From UBA8919 sp041658185 (lineage in GTDB: Bacteria > Elusimicrobiota > UBA8919), in the NCBI GenBank assembly GCA_041658185.1, contig JBBAAR010000005.1, forward strand, positions 1-64,000: a stretch of 64,000 bases of DNA. Reading direction: 5' to 3'. Shown here one piece after another: positions 1 through 8,055 of the stretch. The translations under genes and the position numbers were made by a program. The notes beneath the pieces are model-generated. The model searched no databases. It was not told where the DNA came from and worked only from the letters and a program-made list of their open reading frames with translations. Position 1 is the stretch's first letter; each line of letters starts with the position of its first letter.

Positions 1-2
1 TT

Positions 3-716
3 ACTGAAATTTTACTAAAATATCCTGAATATCAATTAGCAAAGGACTATTATGCAAAGATAATAGCGGATATGAAAGATACGGCTGTGGATCAGCGGAC
101 AACCGACCTTGAAAAATTATCATATGCGAGAGGTTATATTTCATATTATGACCAACAATTACCCGATGCGTTGAACGAGTGGGAGAAAACACTGCAGATA
201 AACCCGAAGCGTGAAGAGTTGGAGAATTATATCAAGTATGTTAAAGAAAAATTAAAAGATGCCGGCCGTCTTGCTAAAGAAAAGGAAATAGAAGAAAAAA
301 TAAAACGGTTATTTGATGAGGGGTTGAACAATTTCAGCAGAAAAAGTTGGGTTGGTTGTATAAAGAAGATGGAAAATGTTCAGCAGATATGCAAAGATGA
401 ACCGTTCCCGAAATCACTTGAATGGCACGGTAAGGCACAGGAATACATAACAAAAGCGGTTGAGGAACTTTCTAAGCTGGCTGCAAAAGAACCCGCAGTG
501 AAGCCGGCATACTCAGTACCTGTTGAGGAGAAGGAGGAGATAGACCTCGCCGGTGCAGAGAAAAAATACAGCGAAGGACTCGTTCTGTATGCCCAGGGCA
601 AACTGTTTGATGCGGTAAAAAAATGGGAAGTGGCGGTGCGGATGAATCCAACCCACGAAAAGGCACAGCGCGCTTTGGAAAAAGCAAAAAAAGAGTTGCA
701 ACTGCAGAAGAGATGA
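3..716 (+). CDS. TPR-repeat protein, 5' truncated by window edge
   Basis: The reading frame is open to the first bases of the window, so the start lies upstream. The visible 237 residues are mostly charged helices with tetratricopeptide-like units: YARGYISYYDQQLPDALNEW near the beginning, then a similar unit (YSEGLVLYAQGKLFDAVKKW) near the C-terminus followed by MNPTHEKAQRALEKA. A lysine/glutamate-rich coiled-coil-like helix lies between them. TPR proteins are scaffolds for protein-protein contacts; no enzymatic motif is visible. An internal ATG at 72 is not a convincing start because the TPR pattern already runs upstream of it. The specific role is unknown. Confidence 0.75.
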   Translation, partial: TEILLKYPEYQLAKDYYAKIIADMKDTAVDQRTTDLEKLSYARGYISYYDQQLPDALNEWEKTLQINPKREELENYIKYVKEKLKDAGRLAKEKEIEEKIKRLFDEGLNNFSRKSWVGCIKKMENVQQICKDEPFPKSLEWHGKAQEYITKAVEELSKLAAKEPAVKPAYSVPVEEKEEIDLAGAEKKYSEGLVLYAQGKLFDAVKKWEVAVRMNPTHEKAQRALEKAKKELQLQKR

Positions 717-720
717 TATG

Positions 721-833
721 AACCGCGGAGAAGTCCCGTTACAAAGAACAGGATAAACTCCGAACGCAGAGTAAATCTTAAAAATTATTCATATTTGCCT
801 TTCTCTACTTTTTTTTCAACATCTCTGCGGTTA
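721..833. repeat. Word-type inverted repeat (AACCGC-GAGA / TCTCTGCGGTT)
   Basis: The 5' arm AACCGCGGAGA and a partial unit GAACGCAGAG are matched about 90 bases later by the inverse arm TCTCTGCGGTT. The same vocabulary recurs at 61881-61999. It occupies the non-coding gap between the TPR gene and the first histidine kinase. No terminator T-run directly follows the right arm. Confidence 0.6.
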
Positions 834-852
834 AATTTATAGGAGTGTTTTT

Positions 853-2313
853 ATGAGCATCAGGACAAAATTCATAATTTTTGTAAGTATCATTATAGTT
901 TTGGTGGTTGCCGGCGTAAGCGGATTTTTGTATTTTGCGGAAAGTAAAGTTCTTAAAGAAGAGGCGAAACAGAACCAGATAGCGACGGTGAAAGGGCTCG
1001 CGCAAATATGCCGCGAAGCACTTTTGGTCAACGACGACCTTTTGCTTTTCAACTATCTCAATCTCTTAAAAAGGACAAACAGGGCGGTGGGATACGGGGT
1101 TGTATTAAACAATGAAAACCAGATAATTGCCCATACCGACGCCACAAAAACAAGAAGTTATGACAATTCAAAAATAGGGATTGCCGCCAAAAATGCGAAT
1201 GATGTTTTTTCGCAGGAATGGCTCAGAGACGGCGTTGAAATTTTTGAACTTTCCATACCGGTTATGATGGGCGAAACAAGGGCAGGGACCGCCCGGCTGG
1301 GTCTTTCAAAAAAGGTGCTGAATGAAATATTGAACGAAACGCTTTCAAAGACACGCCTCCGCATCGCATCAATAGGTTTTGCGGCGCTCGTTATCGGCGT
1401 TATCTTATGTATAATATTTGCAACCACTATGACCGGTCCGATTAAAAAACTTGTGGAAGGCGCAAAACTTATCGGCGAAGGTAAATTAGATACAGTTATT
1501 GAAATCAAACGCAAGGACGAACTCGGCTGGCTTGCTGAAGAGTTTAACATAATGGCGGAAAAACTGAAAGAACTGGACAACATGAAAAACGATTTCGTCA
1601 ACTCTGTCTCGCACGAGCTCCGCTCTCCGCTTTCCGCGATAAAGGGCTATGTTGATTTCCTGCTGAAAGAGGTCGCAGGTCCCGTTAATGATAAACAGAA
1701 GGAATTTTTAACCATCGTAAAAAACAACACGACCCGTCTTACCAATTTTATAAACAACGTTCTGGATGTGGCGAAGATGGAAGCCAATAAAATGGAATTG
1801 AGCAAGGAGCCGACGAAGATACAGGAAGTCGCCGGAGAAGTGGTGACGCTTTTTAAACCGGTAGCGGACGAGAAAAAAGTGATGCTTGAATTTACAGCGG
1901 ATGAACCCGTCCCGGAAATTTCCGCCGACGGCGAGAAAATAATGCAGGTTATAACCAATTTAATATCAAACGCGATGAAGTTCACGCCGGAAGGCGGCAG
2001 GATTATCGTGAAGACGGAAAGCGTAAAGCGTGAAGAGGAAAGAGTATCAACCCTTCACCCTTCACCCTTCACCCTTCCCGTTATTTTAGTTTCCGTTTCC
2101 GATACGGGTATCGGTATGACAAAAGATGACTGCACAAAACTTTTCAATAAATTTGTTCAGGTTTCGTCTTCCAAGAAAAATATAAAAGGGCCCAAAGGTA
2201 CAGGGCTTGGTCTGTCAATAGCCAAAGGGATTGTGGAACTCCACGGCGGTAAAATCTGGGTGGAATCGGAGCAAAATAAAGGAACAACGTTCTTTTTCAC
2301 ACTACCTGTGTAA
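853..2313 (+). CDS. Membrane sensor histidine kinase (HAMP-HisKA-HATPase)
   Basis: A 486-residue sensor kinase. The first membrane helix is at about residues 8-28, an extracytoplasmic sensing segment follows to about 165, the second helix is at about 170-195, then HAMP and HisKA with phospho-acceptor His254 in SVSHELRSPL. The HATPase domain shows the N-box NLISNAMKFTPEGG, the G1 box SDTGIGM and the G2 box GTGLGLSIAKGIVELHGG. An AGGAG ribosome site lies 7 bases before ATG. The loop after the N-box strand (about residues 390-410) is encoded by CCCTTCACCC-type word repeats. It is followed after 2 bp by a paralogous kinase and then five receivers, so it probably feeds a local phosphorelay. The ligand is unknown. 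Confidence 0.93.
   Translation: MSIRTKFIIFVSIIIVLVVAGVSGFLYFAESKVLKEEAKQNQIATVKGLAQICREALLVNDDLLLFNYLNLLKRTNRAVGYGVVLNNENQIIAHTDATKTRSYDNSKIGIAAKNANDVFSQEWLRDGVEIFELSIPVMMGETRAGTARLGLSKKVLNEILNETLSKTRLRIASIGFAALVIGVILCIIFATTMTGPIKKLVEGAKLIGEGKLDTVIEIKRKDELGWLAEEFNIMAEKLKELDNMKNDFVNSVSHELRSPLSAIKGYVDFLLKEVAGPVNDKQKEFLTIVKNNTTRLTNFINNVLDVAKMEANKMELSKEPTKIQEVAGEVVTLFKPVADEKKVMLEFTADEPVPEISADGEKIMQVITNLISNAMKFTPEGGRIIVKTESVKREEERVSTLHPSPFTLPVILVSVSDTGIGMTKDDCTKLFNKFVQVSSSKKNIKGPKGTGLGLSIAKGIVELHGGKIWVESEQNKGTTFFFTLPV
2020..2079 (+). repeat. In-frame word-repeat hairpin inside kinase 1
   Basis: The left arm GCGTAAAGCGTGAAGAGG faces three to four tandem copies of CCCTTCA on the right. The reading frame passes through without a stop and gives a Ser/Pro/Leu-rich loop between two strands of the ATPase domain. 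The same position in the next kinase carries a different word repeat (3424-3510). Confidence 0.8.
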
Positions 2314-2315
2314 AA

Positions 2316-3734
2316 ATGTCAATAAAATCAAAATTCACCATTTTTATATCAATACTTGTTTTGATAATAATCGTCGGTCTGACTTCTATTTTATACTATG
2401 CCGAGAGAAAACTTCTGGCTGAGCAGATGGAAAACCATCAGAAGTCGCTGGTTGCAGGACTGGCCCAGATAGGAAGGGAGTCACTCCTTGTTGCCGACGA
2501 CCTGATACTTATAAATTATGCCAATCTCCTGAAGAAAACGAACCCTTCCATAACGGAGGTAATCGTTACGGACAAAAAAGGAATAATTATTGCCCATACC
2601 GACTCTAAATTACTGGGGAAACGGATTGACCGGTCCGCAAAAGAAGAAGAAACCGCCAAAGTCAAAGTGGAAAACCCGGTACTTTTCGGAACTGATGAAG
2701 TCGCCAGATGCGTAATAAATTTTTCCAGGAGTGAACTGAAAAAAATATTTGAAGAAGGGCTTAAAAATACCCGACAGCGGATTTTTACAATCGGAGTTGC
2801 CTCTTTAATTATCGGTTTTTTCGGTGCCTGGCTTTTTTCTTATCTTATGACGGAACCGATTGAACTGTTGTCAAAAGGCGCCGAAATAATCGGAAGCGGA
2901 AACTTGGAACATAAAGTTCGGATAAACCGGAAGGACGAACTCGGGGCACTTGCCAACCATTTCAACATAATGACGGAGAAACTGAAAGAACTGGATGAAA
3001 TGAAGAAGGATTTTGTGTCATCCGTTACCCATGAACTTCGTTCTCCGCTGGGTGCCATTGAAACATATGTAAATCTGCTTTTAGATAAAAATCCCGAATA
3101 CGAAAAGGAGAATTTTTCAAGAATAAAAAAAAATGTCGCTCGGCTGCGTAATTTTATAAACGACCTGCTTGATGCCGCAAAAATTGAAAAAGGAAAAATG
3201 GAGATTTCGCCTTCGCCGTTTAATTTACCGTCGGCAATAAGGGATATAGTTGACCTGTTCAAACTGCAAGCACAAGAGAAAAAAATTTCGCTTGACTTTT
3301 TTCCGGAATCTGATAATATAAAAGTGAACGAAGTGAATGCCGACGAAGACCGGATAAAACAGGTAATAACAAATCTTGTTTCAAATGCCCTGAAATTTAC
3401 GCCGGAAGGCGGAAAGATCACGGTAAGGGCAGAGGTTAGAGGACAGAGGATAGAGGATAGAGAGGGGCAAACGGCAATCAACAGCAATGTCTCTCTCTCC
3501 GCTATTCTTGTTTCCGTCTCCGATACGGGAATAGGTATTCCGCCGGATGCAGTAGATAAAATTTTTCAAAAATTTGAACAGGTAAAAGGGACAAGGGCAA
3601 AAATCAAAGGGCCCAAGGGAACAGGGCTCGGTCTATCAATAGCAAAAGGTATAGTTGAATTGCACGGCGGAAAAATCTGGGTGGAGTCAGAGTTGAACAA
3701 AGGCACAACGTTTCTTTTCACTTTGCCGGTATGA
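2316..3734 (+). CDS. Membrane sensor histidine kinase, paralogue of the preceding gene
   Basis: A 472-residue kinase with the same architecture: N-terminal helix (about 6-27), extracytoplasmic sensor, second helix near 155-175, HAMP, HisKA with His239 in SVTHELRSPL, and HATPase with N-box NLVSNALKFTPEGG, G1 SDTGIGIPPD and G2 GTGLGLSIAKGIVELHGG. It starts 2 bp after the previous stop with no obvious ribosome site, so translation is probably coupled. Strong similarity to its neighbour throughout indicates tandem duplication. The ATPase loop at about residues 370-397 is built from AGAGGATAG-type words. Its stop overlaps the following receiver gene by 4 bases, which suggests that receiver is its partner. 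Confidence 0.93.
   Translation: MSIKSKFTIFISILVLIIIVGLTSILYYAERKLLAEQMENHQKSLVAGLAQIGRESLLVADDLILINYANLLKKTNPSITEVIVTDKKGIIIAHTDSKLLGKRIDRSAKEEETAKVKVENPVLFGTDEVARCVINFSRSELKKIFEEGLKNTRQRIFTIGVASLIIGFFGAWLFSYLMTEPIELLSKGAEIIGSGNLEHKVRINRKDELGALANHFNIMTEKLKELDEMKKDFVSSVTHELRSPLGAIETYVNLLLDKNPEYEKENFSRIKKNVARLRNFINDLLDAAKIEKGKMEISPSPFNLPSAIRDIVDLFKLQAQEKKISLDFFPESDNIKVNEVNADEDRIKQVITNLVSNALKFTPEGGKITVRAEVRGQRIEDREGQTAINSNVSLSAILVSVSDTGIGIPPDAVDKIFQKFEQVKGTRAKIKGPKGTGLGLSIAKGIVELHGGKIWVESELNKGTTFLFTLPV
3424..3510 (+). repeat. In-frame word-repeat hairpin inside kinase 2
   Basis: Tandem AGAGG-(A/T)(C/T)AG words (left arm) face a CTCTCTCTCC right arm. It occupies the same structural loop of the HATPase domain as the CCCTTCA repeat in the upstream paralogue, but with a different word. 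Confidence 0.8.
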
Positions 3735-4102
3735 AGAAAATCTTGATTATTGATGACGAACAGGATTTGCTTAATGCCAGTAAAATTTATCTTGAACAAG
3801 CGGGTTATCAGGTATTTACTGCTGAAAACGGTATAGTGGGATTAAAAATGGCAAAAAAAGAGATTCCTGATTTAATTTTGCTTGACATAAATATGCCGGA
3901 ATTTGACGGTTATTCAATTTTCCATAAATTGAAAGACGATAAAAAAACTGCAAACATACCAATTTTTATATTAACTGCATCTGAAATTTTGAAAGAAGCG
4001 GAAATGTTTTTTAAACTTGGTGTTCAGGGTTATCTAATGAAAAGATGGGAAACGGAGAGATGGATAAAAAAAATAGAGGCGGTGTTGAATAAGGCAGGTT
4101 AA
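3731..4102 (+). CDS. Stand-alone receiver-domain response regulator
   Basis: A 123-residue CheY-like receiver with no output domain. The acidic pair is Asp8-Asp9, the phospho-acceptor is Asp52 in LLDINMPEFDG, and the switch Thr82 lies in ILTAS. The conserved lysine is probably Lys104, but the usual Lys-Pro is Lys-Arg here (YLMKRWE), which is a departure from consensus. It starts with ATG inside the kinase stop (ATGA overlap), so it is probably translationally coupled and phosphorylated by that kinase. With no DNA-binding domain it must act by protein contacts or as a phosphorelay intermediate. Confidence 0.92.
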   Translation: MKKILIIDDEQDLLNASKIYLEQAGYQVFTAENGIVGLKMAKKEIPDLILLDINMPEFDGYSIFHKLKDDKKTANIPIFILTASEILKEAEMFFKLGVQGYLMKRWETERWIKKIEAVLNKAG

Positions 4103-4187
4103 AGATTAAAGGTTAAAAGTTAAAAGTAGGCACGAATTTATTCGTGCTAACTTGCCCCGTTAGATAAGTTTCTCTATCTAACAGGGT
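4103..4187. repeat. Composite of three palindromic repeats
   Basis: Three elements are stacked in the gap. First, GGTTAAAAGTTAAAAG words (4111-4128). Second, a perfect 7-bp stem GCACGAA-TTTA-TTCGTGC (4130-4147). Third, a hairpin with left arm CTTGCCCCGTTAGATA and right arm TATCTAACAGGG (4151-4186). The last has a close relative inside the uracil-DNA glycosylase gene near 49465-49518. No T-run follows, so they are better read as dispersed repeats than as intrinsic terminators. Confidence 0.75.
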
Positions 4188-4216
4188 GAATGTTCATTCG
4201 TGGCTTAAATAAATTT

Positions 4217-4609
4217 ATGAAAAAGGTTTTAGTAATTGACGACGAGCCGGCAATAGCGCAACTTATAAAACTTGAACTGGAAAGCTGCGGATACAGCGTT
4301 GATGTCGCCCTTTCCGGCACGAAAGGTATTGAAAAAATTATTCAGAGTCAACCGGATATACTCTGCCTTGATATAATGATGCCGAATATGAACGGGTTTC
4401 AGGTGCTGGAAGTGTTAAACGCCGATAATGAACTTAGAAAAATTCCGGTAATTATGGTTTCCGTTGCCGCCGGCGATGTGGAAAAAGAAAGGGCGAAAAA
4501 ATTCGGCGTTGATGACTTTATATTGAAACCGATTGACTTTGAAAAACTTCTGAAAACTGTTGAAAAAAATGAAAGACGGCTTTATACCCTGGAGATTCAG
4601 ACAAAGTGA
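4217..4609 (+). CDS. Stand-alone receiver-domain response regulator
   Basis: A 130-residue CheY-like receiver: Asp8-Asp9, phospho-acceptor Asp52 in CLDIMMPNMNG, a Ser in the Thr/Ser switch position (IMVSVA) and Lys-Pro in FILKPID. An earlier in-frame ATG at 4190 would add nine residues before the canonical beta-1 strand MKKVLVIDDE, so 4217 is preferred. There is no output domain. It is the second of five single-domain receivers here, and its stop overlaps the next GTG start. Confidence 0.9.
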   Translation: MKKVLVIDDEPAIAQLIKLELESCGYSVDVALSGTKGIEKIIQSQPDILCLDIMMPNMNGFQVLEVLNADNELRKIPVIMVSVAAGDVEKERAKKFGVDDFILKPIDFEKLLKTVEKNERRLYTLEIQTK

Positions 4610-4977
4610 AAAAGATTTTGATTGCCGACGATGAGGATGAAATAAGGAATCTGCTTGCTATGGCTATTACATCCAGGGGTTATGAGGTTATTACCTGTGC
4701 CGACGGCGGAGAAGCGCTGGAAAAAATAAAAGAGGCGGTTCCGGACCTTCTGATACTGGATGTTATGATGCCTGTGATTGACGGCTTGCACCTGTGCCAC
4801 CAGATTGTCTTTGAAAGCGAGATTTATCCTACGCCAAAAATTATACTGCTTACCTGTCGTAAAGAGGACAGGGACAAAGAGATGGGTGCGAACATCGGCG
4901 CCGACCTGTATCTTACAAAACCGTTTTCTTTGGATGACATAATGGATAGGGTAAAAGAACTGATAGGAGAACCGTAA
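4606..4977 (+). CDS. Stand-alone receiver, subfamily with alpha3-beta4 insertion
   Basis: A 123-residue receiver with Asp8-Asp9, phospho-acceptor Asp52 in ILDVMMPVIDG, Thr in LLTCR and Lys-Pro in LTKPFSL. It starts with GTG overlapping the upstream stop (GTGA). The segment between the phosphorylation loop and beta-4 is longer than usual (FESEIYPTPKIILL). A receiver of the same subfamily, with the matching segment FEDGLYANPSPKII, occurs at 54968-55351, so the two signalling blocks share paralogous parts. No output domain. Confidence 0.9.
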   Translation: MKKILIADDEDEIRNLLAMAITSRGYEVITCADGGEALEKIKEAVPDLLILDVMMPVIDGLHLCHQIVFESEIYPTPKIILLTCRKEDRDKEMGANIGADLYLTKPFSLDDIMDRVKELIGEP

Positions 4978-4985
4978 GAGATATT

Positions 4986-5372
4986 ATGTTAAAAAAAGAA
5001 AGTTACAAGATACTGATTATTGACGACGAGCAGGACTTAACCAACATGGCGAAAATACAGTTGGAATTGTCAGGTTTCTCCGTTGATGTCGCTTTTAACG
5101 GAGAAGAAGGGTTAAAAAAAGTTATGGAGTTTCTGCCTGATTTGATTCTTCTTGATATCAGAATGCCGGATTTAGACGGGTTTCAGGTCCTGCAGAAATT
5201 AAAGGAAAAAGAAGAGACGGCAAAAATACCGGTGGTAATGTTCACAACCTGCTCTCAAAAAGAGGATAAAGAAAAAGCGTATCTGTTGGGTGCGATTGAT
5301 TATCTGACGAAACCGGTAAATCTTTCAAACCTCGGAAAACAGGTGATGAATGTGATTGAGAAAAAGGAGTAG
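4986..5372 (+). CDS. Stand-alone receiver-domain response regulator
   Basis: A 128-residue receiver with Asp13-Asp14, phospho-acceptor Asp57 in LLDIRMPDLDG, Thr in MFTTCS and Lys-Pro in YLTKPVN. It begins eight bases after the previous stop, and its 3' end holds the AAGGAG that probably serves the next gene. No DNA-binding or enzymatic domain is attached. It is probably a relay or protein-interaction output for one of the upstream kinases. Confidence 0.9.
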   Translation: MLKKESYKILIIDDEQDLTNMAKIQLELSGFSVDVAFNGEEGLKKVMEFLPDLILLDIRMPDLDGFQVLQKLKEKEETAKIPVVMFTTCSQKEDKEKAYLLGAIDYLTKPVNLSNLGKQVMNVIEKKE

Positions 5373-5385
5373 CAGTGGTATCTAT

Positions 5386-5769
5386 ATGAAAAAAATTCTT
5401 ATTGTTGAGGACGAAGAGGACTACCAGCATTTAATCGGCCAGGTTTTATCCGGCAATGGTTTTGAAACTTTCTATGCGTCCGACGGTGCCGAAGGACTGG
5501 AAAAAGCCAAAAAGGAACTGCCGGACATAATAATCCTGGATATCAATCTCCCGAAATTAAACGGATGGGAAGTATTGAAAGCAATCAGGAGCGATGCATC
5601 CGGTAAATTAAAAAATATTCCTGTGATTATGCTTACCGTAAGAGGCGAGGATGTGGACCAGATAAAAGGGCTTGACAACGGCGCCGACGATTATATCGCA
5701 AAACCGTTCATACCCAAAGAACTTTTATCCAGAATAAATGCCGTTTTGAAACGGTCAGAAATAAAGTAA
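5386..5769 (+). CDS. Stand-alone receiver-domain response regulator
   Basis: A 127-residue receiver: acidic pocket Glu8-Asp9 (VEDEED), phospho-acceptor Asp52 in ILDINLPKLNG, Thr in MLTVR and Lys-Pro in YIAKPFIPKELLSRI, which resembles the receiver of PhoB/OmpR regulators but lacks their winged-helix domain. ATG 5386 is preferred over an upstream in-frame ATG (5356) because the latter adds ten non-homologous residues overlapping the previous gene. It is the last gene of the signalling operon; the next promoter follows directly. Confidence 0.9.
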   Translation: MKKILIVEDEEDYQHLIGQVLSGNGFETFYASDGAEGLEKAKKELPDIIILDINLPKLNGWEVLKAIRSDASGKLKNIPVIMLTVRGEDVDQIKGLDNGADDYIAKPFIPKELLSRINAVLKRSEIK

Positions 5770-5777
5770 TTTTTCTC

Positions 5778-5806
5778 TTGACAAGATTTTGATTGTTTTA
5801 TATAAT
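5778..5806 (+). promoter_or_regulatory. Sigma-70-type promoter (perfect consensus)
   Basis: TTGACA at 5778-5783 and TATAAT at 5801-5806 with a 17-bp spacer. Transcription would begin near 5813 and serve the lipoprotein gene at 5853 and probably the secreted-protein/PorV genes after it. Confidence 0.85.
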
Positions 5807-5852
5807 AAAAGTGTTGAGGCAAAATTAAGAGTTAAGGATTAAGAAAAAAACT

Positions 5853-6269
5853 ATGAAAAAATATTTTTATCTTTTACTATTCACCCTTCACGCTTTACTC
5901 TTCACGGCTTTTATAGGTTGCGACAGAACATTTGACACGGAAATAACATTTGAGGGACAGGTTTATTACGGAACAGAATCGGAAGGTAAAATTACAGTGT
6001 TAGGTCCTCTTTTGAATGCAAGAGTAATGGTTGCCGGACACTCTGAGTCAACGGCTACCGATTCATTAGGACGATATTCTTTAACCATAAAAGCGGTGAG
6101 GACTTATACAAATAATAATTATGATTCTTATACTCTGGAAGCGTCAGGCACTTCTTCGCCGGGGATATATCCGAGCGGCAAATATGTAAGTCAGGAGATG
6201 GTTGTCTACGGAAAATCCGGGGATACAATTCCTGTCCGTGATTTCTTATTATATGAACATAATAAATAA
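5853..6269 (+). CDS. Lipoprotein with carboxypeptidase-regulatory-like beta domain
   Basis: A 138-residue exported lipoprotein. A signal peptide with a Leu/Phe-rich core ends in the lipobox FIGC, so Cys23 would be lipidated. The rest resembles a small beta-sandwich of the CarboxypepD_reg type: an EITFEGQVYY strand, a NARVMVAGHSESTATDSLGRYSL core (shown here in parts: variable strand, then T-D-S-x-G-x-Y-x-L) and further strands. Most of the signal peptide is encoded by TTCACCC/CTTTAC word repeats. It lies 40 bp after a perfect promoter and overlaps the next gene by 17 bp. Its function is unknown, perhaps an envelope partner of the secreted protein. Confidence 0.8.
   Translation: MKKYFYLLLFTLHALLFTAFIGCDRTFDTEITFEGQVYYGTESEGKITVLGPLLNARVMVAGHSESTATDSLGRYSLTIKAVRTYTNNNYDSYTLEASGTSSPGIYPSGKYVSQEMVVYGKSGDTIPVRDFLLYEHNK
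5872..5907 (+). repeat. Word repeat encoding a signal peptide core
   Basis: CTATTCACCCTTCACGC followed by TTTACTCTTCACGG, in frame as the hydrophobic core of the lipoprotein signal peptide. A partial opposite-sense word run (AAGAGTTAAGGATTAAG) precedes the start codon at 5826-5842. Confidence 0.7.
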
Positions 6270-8055
6270 ACAAAAATTATTTTTAATTTTAACTTTTAAC
6301 TTTTTACTTTTTAATTACCTTTATTCTGCTGAGATAGAAGACGTGAAATGGGATGCAAAAAACGGAAGAAACATTATAACATTGAAAGCGGAAGACCCGC
6401 CTGTTAATAATAAAACGGTATATGAGGTTCAGTGGAAGCAAGGCCGTAATCCCGCTTCTGTTACTAACGCTTGGGCTTCACTTGGCACATCATTTAATAC
6501 AGTATTTTATCATTACCCTGCTCAACGAGGTGACCATATTTATGAGGCAAGACATAAATTTGATCTTTATGATTCAAGCGGCAATTTTGTTTCAGCAGGC
6601 GCATGGAGTGCTTGGAGCGGCGCGGTCTTGAGTGAATATGTTCATGATTTTATAAGAGGTTCTTATACAGATAACAAAGAAGATGAGTCGCAACTTCATA
6701 TGGGGCCCTGGTGGTTTTTTAAGTATCAACTTCATTCTGACTCATATGTTACGATAAAGATTTACCCGCCCGGTACAAGAATACTTTCTTCAACCGATTA
6801 CGGATTTCCTGTGTCATATTCATCATCGTCCGTCAGAACCATGATTCACAAAATTTCAAGGAGTGAAGAGTTAGTTGATTCATCCTGGTGGAATACTGAT
6901 GAATGGGATTTAAGAGATGATACGGGTAAAGTTGTTGATAATGGGATTTTCTGGATTTCAATTGATGCCTATAATGCTTTATGGAACAGTTTTGATACTA
7001 CCGATACTGAAACAGGAAGAAGAGGTAACTGGTTCGGAACTATACCTGTTGATATCATAAGAATAATGAAACTTCAATCCAACCCGATTGTTGATTATGT
7101 CGGTGAAAAAACATTTAAGTATCGGCTTACAGGTGCGGCAAAAGTAACTCTGAAAGTGTATCAGGGCGGCGTAACATTTACGGGAATTGATACTAATTCC
7201 GCAAGTGCCACATATGGAGAAGCAATCCCAACCGGTGGTTATACTCCGCTTAAAACACTTACATTTTACCGTGCTGCCGGCAACTGGGAGGAATCCTGGA
7301 ACGGCTACACCGATGCCGGTAGCGTTGTGCCCGACGGAATATACACATTTTCAATATCTGCCGTCAATGATTACAAAAGAATAGCAACGAATGAACTGGG
7401 AAACGACCATCCGATATGGGGCAATGTTACAATTGTGCGGACAGCCCCGCCTGCCAATGCAGACAGTGGAACCGGAACAACCACAGGCACAGGGAATATA
7501 GTTGTCGGTACATATGCACCTGCAAGAAATACGGTTATCCCGGCAGGTATTACCGCTGTTATTGTTTCAATATCTGATGATGATGTTTCAATAGATACCT
7601 CAAAATCAACTCTTGTCGTAAAAGACCCGCTGGGTAGAGAAATAAAAAATGCACCGCTTGTTTCAGGCAGATATTTCGGTATAAATCTTCCGCCTTTAAC
7701 CGTTGTCGGCGAGTATAATGTTAACTTAAAACTGGTCTCTACAAATGGTAAATACTGGGATGAAACATATAAGTTTAGCGTACAGAAAGCAGGTTCCAAT
7801 TTTAAGGATACCGTTTATGCATATCCCAATCCTGTAAAATCTGACTCGGACAGTGTTAAAATTCGGTATAACTGGATCGCCGGTGACAAAGCGAATATAA
7901 AAATATTTAATATTGTCGGTGATTTGATTAAACAAAAAGAGGTTTATGATTCAGAATATGAGTGGGAACTATCGGATGTCGGTAACGGCTTGTATTTCTA
8001 TAATGTTGAAGTAGGCGGTAAAAAAGCGGTAAAAACAATAATGGTGGCAAGATGA
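6253..8055 (+). CDS. Large secreted protein with C-terminal FlgD-Ig/type 9-like sorting domain
   Basis: A 600-residue exported protein. The signal peptide ends near YLYSA. The body contains repeated beta-rich Ig/FlgD-like modules (YKVTLKVYQGG-like strands, two WNxxxDxG-type loops such as WDLRDDTGKVVDNGIFWISI and WNGYTDAGSVVPDGIYTFSI). The last 85 residues have the layout of a FlgD-Ig or type IX secretion C-terminal domain: YAYPNPVK, IKIFNIVGDLI, GNGLYFYNVEV, KTIMVAR. ATG 6253 is preferred over 6202, which would put 17 residues ahead of the signal peptide. It is followed directly (ATGA) by a PorV/PorQ-like gene, the type of protein that handles such C-terminal signals in type 9 secretion. Cargo function is unknown. 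Confidence 0.8.
   Translation: MNIINKQKLFLILTFNFLLFNYLYSAEIEDVKWDAKNGRNIITLKAEDPPVNNKTVYEVQWKQGRNPASVTNAWASLGTSFNTVFYHYPAQRGDHIYEARHKFDLYDSSGNFVSAGAWSAWSGAVLSEYVHDFIRGSYTDNKEDESQLHMGPWWFFKYQLHSDSYVTIKIYPPGTRILSSTDYGFPVSYSSSSVRTMIHKISRSEELVDSSWWNTDEWDLRDDTGKVVDNGIFWISIDAYNALWNSFDTTDTETGRRGNWFGTIPVDIIRIMKLQSNPIVDYVGEKTFKYRLTGAAKVTLKVYQGGVTFTGIDTNSASATYGEAIPTGGYTPLKTLTFYRAAGNWEESWNGYTDAGSVVPDGIYTFSISAVNDYKRIATNELGNDHPIWGNVTIVRTAPPANADSGTGTTTGTGNIVVGTYAPARNTVIPAGITAVIVSISDDDVSIDTSKSTLVVKDPLGREIKNAPLVSGRYFGINLPPLTVVGEYNVNLKLVSTNGKYWDETYKFSVQKAGSNFKDTVYAYPNPVKSDSDSVKIRYNWIAGDKANIKIFNIVGDLIKQKEVYDSEYEWELSDVGNGLYFYNVEVGGKKAVKTIMVAR

Noticed and set aside
1158..1601. Long minus-strand frames opposite the kinases and other genes (for example also 2840-3487 and 32919-33476)
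   Set aside because: Low-complexity Ser/Phe/Ile-rich shadow translations of strongly coding plus-strand genes, without motifs or ribosome sites.
4151..4187. GTTAGATA hairpin as an intrinsic terminator
   Set aside because: No T-run follows the stem, and a copy of the element occurs inside a coding sequence at 49465.
853..5769. Chemotaxis operon
   Set aside because: The receivers are CheY-like, but there is no CheA, CheW, CheB, CheR or methyl-accepting protein in the block.
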